This document shows, piece after piece, positions 62,071 through 64,000 of a stretch of 64,000 bases of DNA (positions within the stretch are counted from its first letter, which is position 1; each line of letters opens with the position of its first letter). This DNA is from Polyangiaceae bacterium (GTDB lineage Bacteria > Myxococcota_A > Polyangia > Polyangiales > Polyangiaceae). A program made the translations under genes and the position numbers. The notes under the pieces are model-generated. The model searched no databases. It saw only the letters and a program-made list of their open reading frames with translations, and had not been told where the DNA came from. The DNA lies in contig JAHBVX010000003.1 in assembly GCA_019637295.1 (NCBI GenBank), positions 124,001-188,000 of the forward strand. Direction: 5' to 3'.

Positions 62071-63936
62071 ATGGCCAACCCCGAGCCCCAGTCGACCCCA
62101 CTCCCACACGCTGCCAAAGAAGTCTCCGGCGCCGTCGTACGCTTCGTCGGCGACTCCGGTGACGGCATGCAAGTCACCGGCTCCCAGTTCACCGTGGCCG
62201 CGGCCCTCGCGGGCAACGACCTGGCGACCTTCCCGGACTTTCCCGCGGAGATACGCGCGCCCGCCGGCACCACCTACGGCGTCAGCGGCTTCCAGATCAA
62301 CTTCGCATCCCGGGACGTCTTCACCCCGGGTGACAGCCCGGACGTGTTGGTCGCGATGAACCCCGCGGCGCTCACCACCAACATTCGGGATCTCAAGCGC
62401 GGTGGGCTCGTGATCGTCAACAGCGGCGCGTTCACCGCGACCAACTTGAAGAAGGCCGGCTACGAGAAGAACCCGCTCGAGGACGGCTCTCTGGACGGCT
62501 TCAACGTGTTCGCCATCGACATCTCGAAGAGCACGCTGGCGGCGGTGGAGCACACCGGGCTCAGCAAGAAGGACGCCGAGCGCTGCAAGAACTTCTGGAC
62601 CCTCGGCCTGATGTTCTGGATCTACGACCGAGATCTCGCCTCCACCATCAAGTGGGTCGAGGCGAAGTTCGGCAAGCGCCAGGAGCTCGTGGACGCCAAC
62701 GTCGCGGCGCTCAAGGCCGGCCACGCCTACGGCGAGACCGCGGAGATTTCGCATTTCCACTACAAGGTCCCGCCCGCCGCGGTGGCGCCGGGCACGTACC
62801 GAAACATCGGTGGGAACACGGCGCTGGCCTGGGGCTTCGTGGCGGCGGCACAGCTCGCCGAGCGTCCCCTGGTGCTCGGCGCCTACCCGATCACACCCGC
62901 GAGCGACGTGCTCCACGAGCTCAGCCGCTTCAAGCACTTCGGCGTCACCACGATCCAGGCGGAGGACGAGATCGCGGCCATTTGCCTGGCGCTGGGCGCC
63001 AGCTACGCCGGCTCCATCGGGCTGACCACCTCGAGCGGTCCCGGCATCGCGCTCAAGGGCGAGGCGATTGGCCTCGCGGTGTCGACCGAGCTGCCGCTCG
63101 TGATCGTCAACATCCAGCGCGGCGGTCCGAGCACCGGGCTGCCCACCAAGACCGAGCAGGCGGATCTGTTCCAGGCGGTCTACGGCAGAAACGGCGAGGC
63201 TCCCGTGTGCGTCCTGGCGGCCTCCACCCCCGGCGACTGCTTCTACATGGCCATCGAGGCCGTGCGCCTGGCGGTCAAGTACATGACCCCGGTGATGCTG
63301 CTGACGGACGGCTACCTGGCCAACGGCGCGGAGCCCTGGCGCATCCCCGACATCGCGGACCTACCGAAGATCGACGTGACGTTCCGCACGGACCCCGAAG
63401 GCTTCCACCCCTACCTCCGAGACGAGACGACGCTGGCGCGTAACTGGGCCATCCCGGGTACACCGGAGCTCATGCATCGCATCGGCGGCATCGAGAAGAG
63501 CTTCAAGTCCGGCCACATCTCGTACGATCCCGAGAACCACGAGCTGATGTGCCAGACTCGCGCCGAGAAGGTCGCACGCATCGCCGACGACATCCCGGAG
63601 CTTCAGATCGAAGTGGGTGAAGACAGCGGCAAGCTGCTCGTCCTCGGCTGGGGCTCCACCTACGGTGCGATCCGGGAAGCGGTCCAGCGCGCGCGAGAGC
63701 GCGGACTGTCCGTGTCCCACGCCCACCTGAAGTACATCAACCCGTTCCCCAAGAACCTGGGCGAGGTGCTGGCTCGATTCGAGCGCGTGCTGATCCCGGA
63801 GATGAACCTGGGGCAGCTGGTCAAGATCATCCGCTCCCAGTACCTGGTGCCCGCGGAGAGCTACCCCAAGATTCAAGGTCAGCCGTTCAAGATCGACGAG
63901 GTCGAGGAACGCATTCGCCTAGTGATGGAGAGCTGA
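62071..63936 (+). CDS. korA: 2-oxoacid:ferredoxin oxidoreductase, fused gamma-alpha subunit
   Basis: The protein is 621 aa from the ATG at 62071; upstream in-frame residues are not family-like. The N-terminal ~190 residues are the gamma domain (VRFVGDSGDGMQVTGSQFTVAAA, FPAEIRAPAGTTYGVSGFQI). From ~225 onwards is the alpha subunit (GNTALAWGFVAAAQ, YPITPASDVLHELS, AEDEIAAICLALGASYAG). This gamma-alpha fusion is typical of KorA. With KorB it oxidises 2-oxoglutarate or pyruvate to the acyl-CoA and reduces ferredoxin. The korB start is 3 nt after its stop, so the two are one operon. Confidence 0.95.
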   Translation: MANPEPQSTPLPHAAKEVSGAVVRFVGDSGDGMQVTGSQFTVAAALAGNDLATFPDFPAEIRAPAGTTYGVSGFQINFASRDVFTPGDSPDVLVAMNPAALTTNIRDLKRGGLVIVNSGAFTATNLKKAGYEKNPLEDGSLDGFNVFAIDISKSTLAAVEHTGLSKKDAERCKNFWTLGLMFWIYDRDLASTIKWVEAKFGKRQELVDANVAALKAGHAYGETAEISHFHYKVPPAAVAPGTYRNIGGNTALAWGFVAAAQLAERPLVLGAYPITPASDVLHELSRFKHFGVTTIQAEDEIAAICLALGASYAGSIGLTTSSGPGIALKGEAIGLAVSTELPLVIVNIQRGGPSTGLPTKTEQADLFQAVYGRNGEAPVCVLAASTPGDCFYMAIEAVRLAVKYMTPVMLLTDGYLANGAEPWRIPDIADLPKIDVTFRTDPEGFHPYLRDETTLARNWAIPGTPELMHRIGGIEKSFKSGHISYDPENHELMCQTRAEKVARIADDIPELQIEVGEDSGKLLVLGWGSTYGAIREAVQRARERGLSVSHAHLKYINPFPKNLGEVLARFERVLIPEMNLGQLVKIIRSQYLVPAESYPKIQGQPFKIDEVEERIRLVMES

Positions 63937-63939
63937 ACC

Positions 63940-64000
63940 ATGTCCAACGTCGTACCCGCCCCCAAGCTCACGAGGAAAGACTTCGAGTCCGATCAGGACG
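63940..64000 (+). CDS. korB: 2-oxoacid:ferredoxin oxidoreductase beta subunit (3' end outside window)
   Basis: Only ~20 residues are visible, starting MSNVVPAPKLTRKDFESDQD from the ATG at 63940. KDFESDQ is the typical opening of KorB just before its WCPGCGD cluster/TPP motif (family knowledge). The spacing of 3 nt after korA supports the call. Confidence 0.85.
   Translation, partial: MSNVVPAPKLTRKDFESDQD

Overview
The window is high-GC bacterial chromosome with the look of a myxobacterium (Polyangia/Myxococcia; inference). Evidence: two transmembrane Ser/Thr kinases, several MopE-like or Gly/Ser-rich lipoproteins, TPR proteins, an AgmX/GltJ-like zinc-ribbon/GYF/TonB protein, bacterial enhancer-binding proteins, an RpoH-type sigma factor, and many ATGA or GTGA start/stop overlaps. 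I see no tRNA, rRNA, prophage, insertion sequence or CRISPR array. One structural RNA, RNase P RNA (rnpB), is clear.

Layout. 1-1434: two tandem 16-Cys surface lipoproteins with Gly-rich linkers; the second has an apparent frameshift. 1446-4151: a STAND ATPase remnant without a P-loop, a gene-poor gap, and a Uma2-family nuclease. 4337-9535: a three-gene operon of alpha/beta hydrolase, a cNMP-binding/patatin/acyltransferase fusion, and a P450. 9617-18204: hutH, an outer-membrane beta-barrel, a large lipase-like lipoprotein, a biotin carrier protein and a PLP-dependent D-cysteine desulfhydrase/ACC deaminase homologue. 18162-26540 (minus strand): FHA protein, membrane-bound sulfatase-fold enzyme, xerC, membrane protein, ABC-2 permease, SRPBCC protein and a Cys-rich MopE-like lipoprotein. 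26646-28408: atypical histidine kinase and single-domain receiver. 28417-31579 (minus): TerB-like protein, repeat-rich protein and hisF. 31679-36511: zinc-ribbon membrane protein, zinc-ribbon Ser/Thr kinase and beta-propeller protein.

37404-41085 is the most interesting region. A SPASM radical SAM enzyme, a short exported protein with four Cys-Leu/Pro-rich repeats, and a B12-type radical SAM enzyme fused to an isoaspartyl-methyltransferase-like domain form a tight operon. This looks like an undescribed RiPP-like or protein-modification system acting on a lipoprotein.

41992-43956: an IscA-like protein, rpoH with a recognisable promoter, and rnpB. 43989-48821: AgmX/GltJ-like protein, a GspE-N/receiver/TPR protein and an NtrC-type activator. 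48855-53116: an HEAGH metallopeptidase overlapping an ATP-grasp ligase, then queA-tgt. 53134-61299: lipoproteins (one a second lipase-like protein), a TPR/PEGA-like protein, a beta-propeller lipoprotein and a second Ser/Thr kinase. 61477-64000: a conserved small protein, then korA and the start of korB (2-oxoacid:ferredoxin oxidoreductase).
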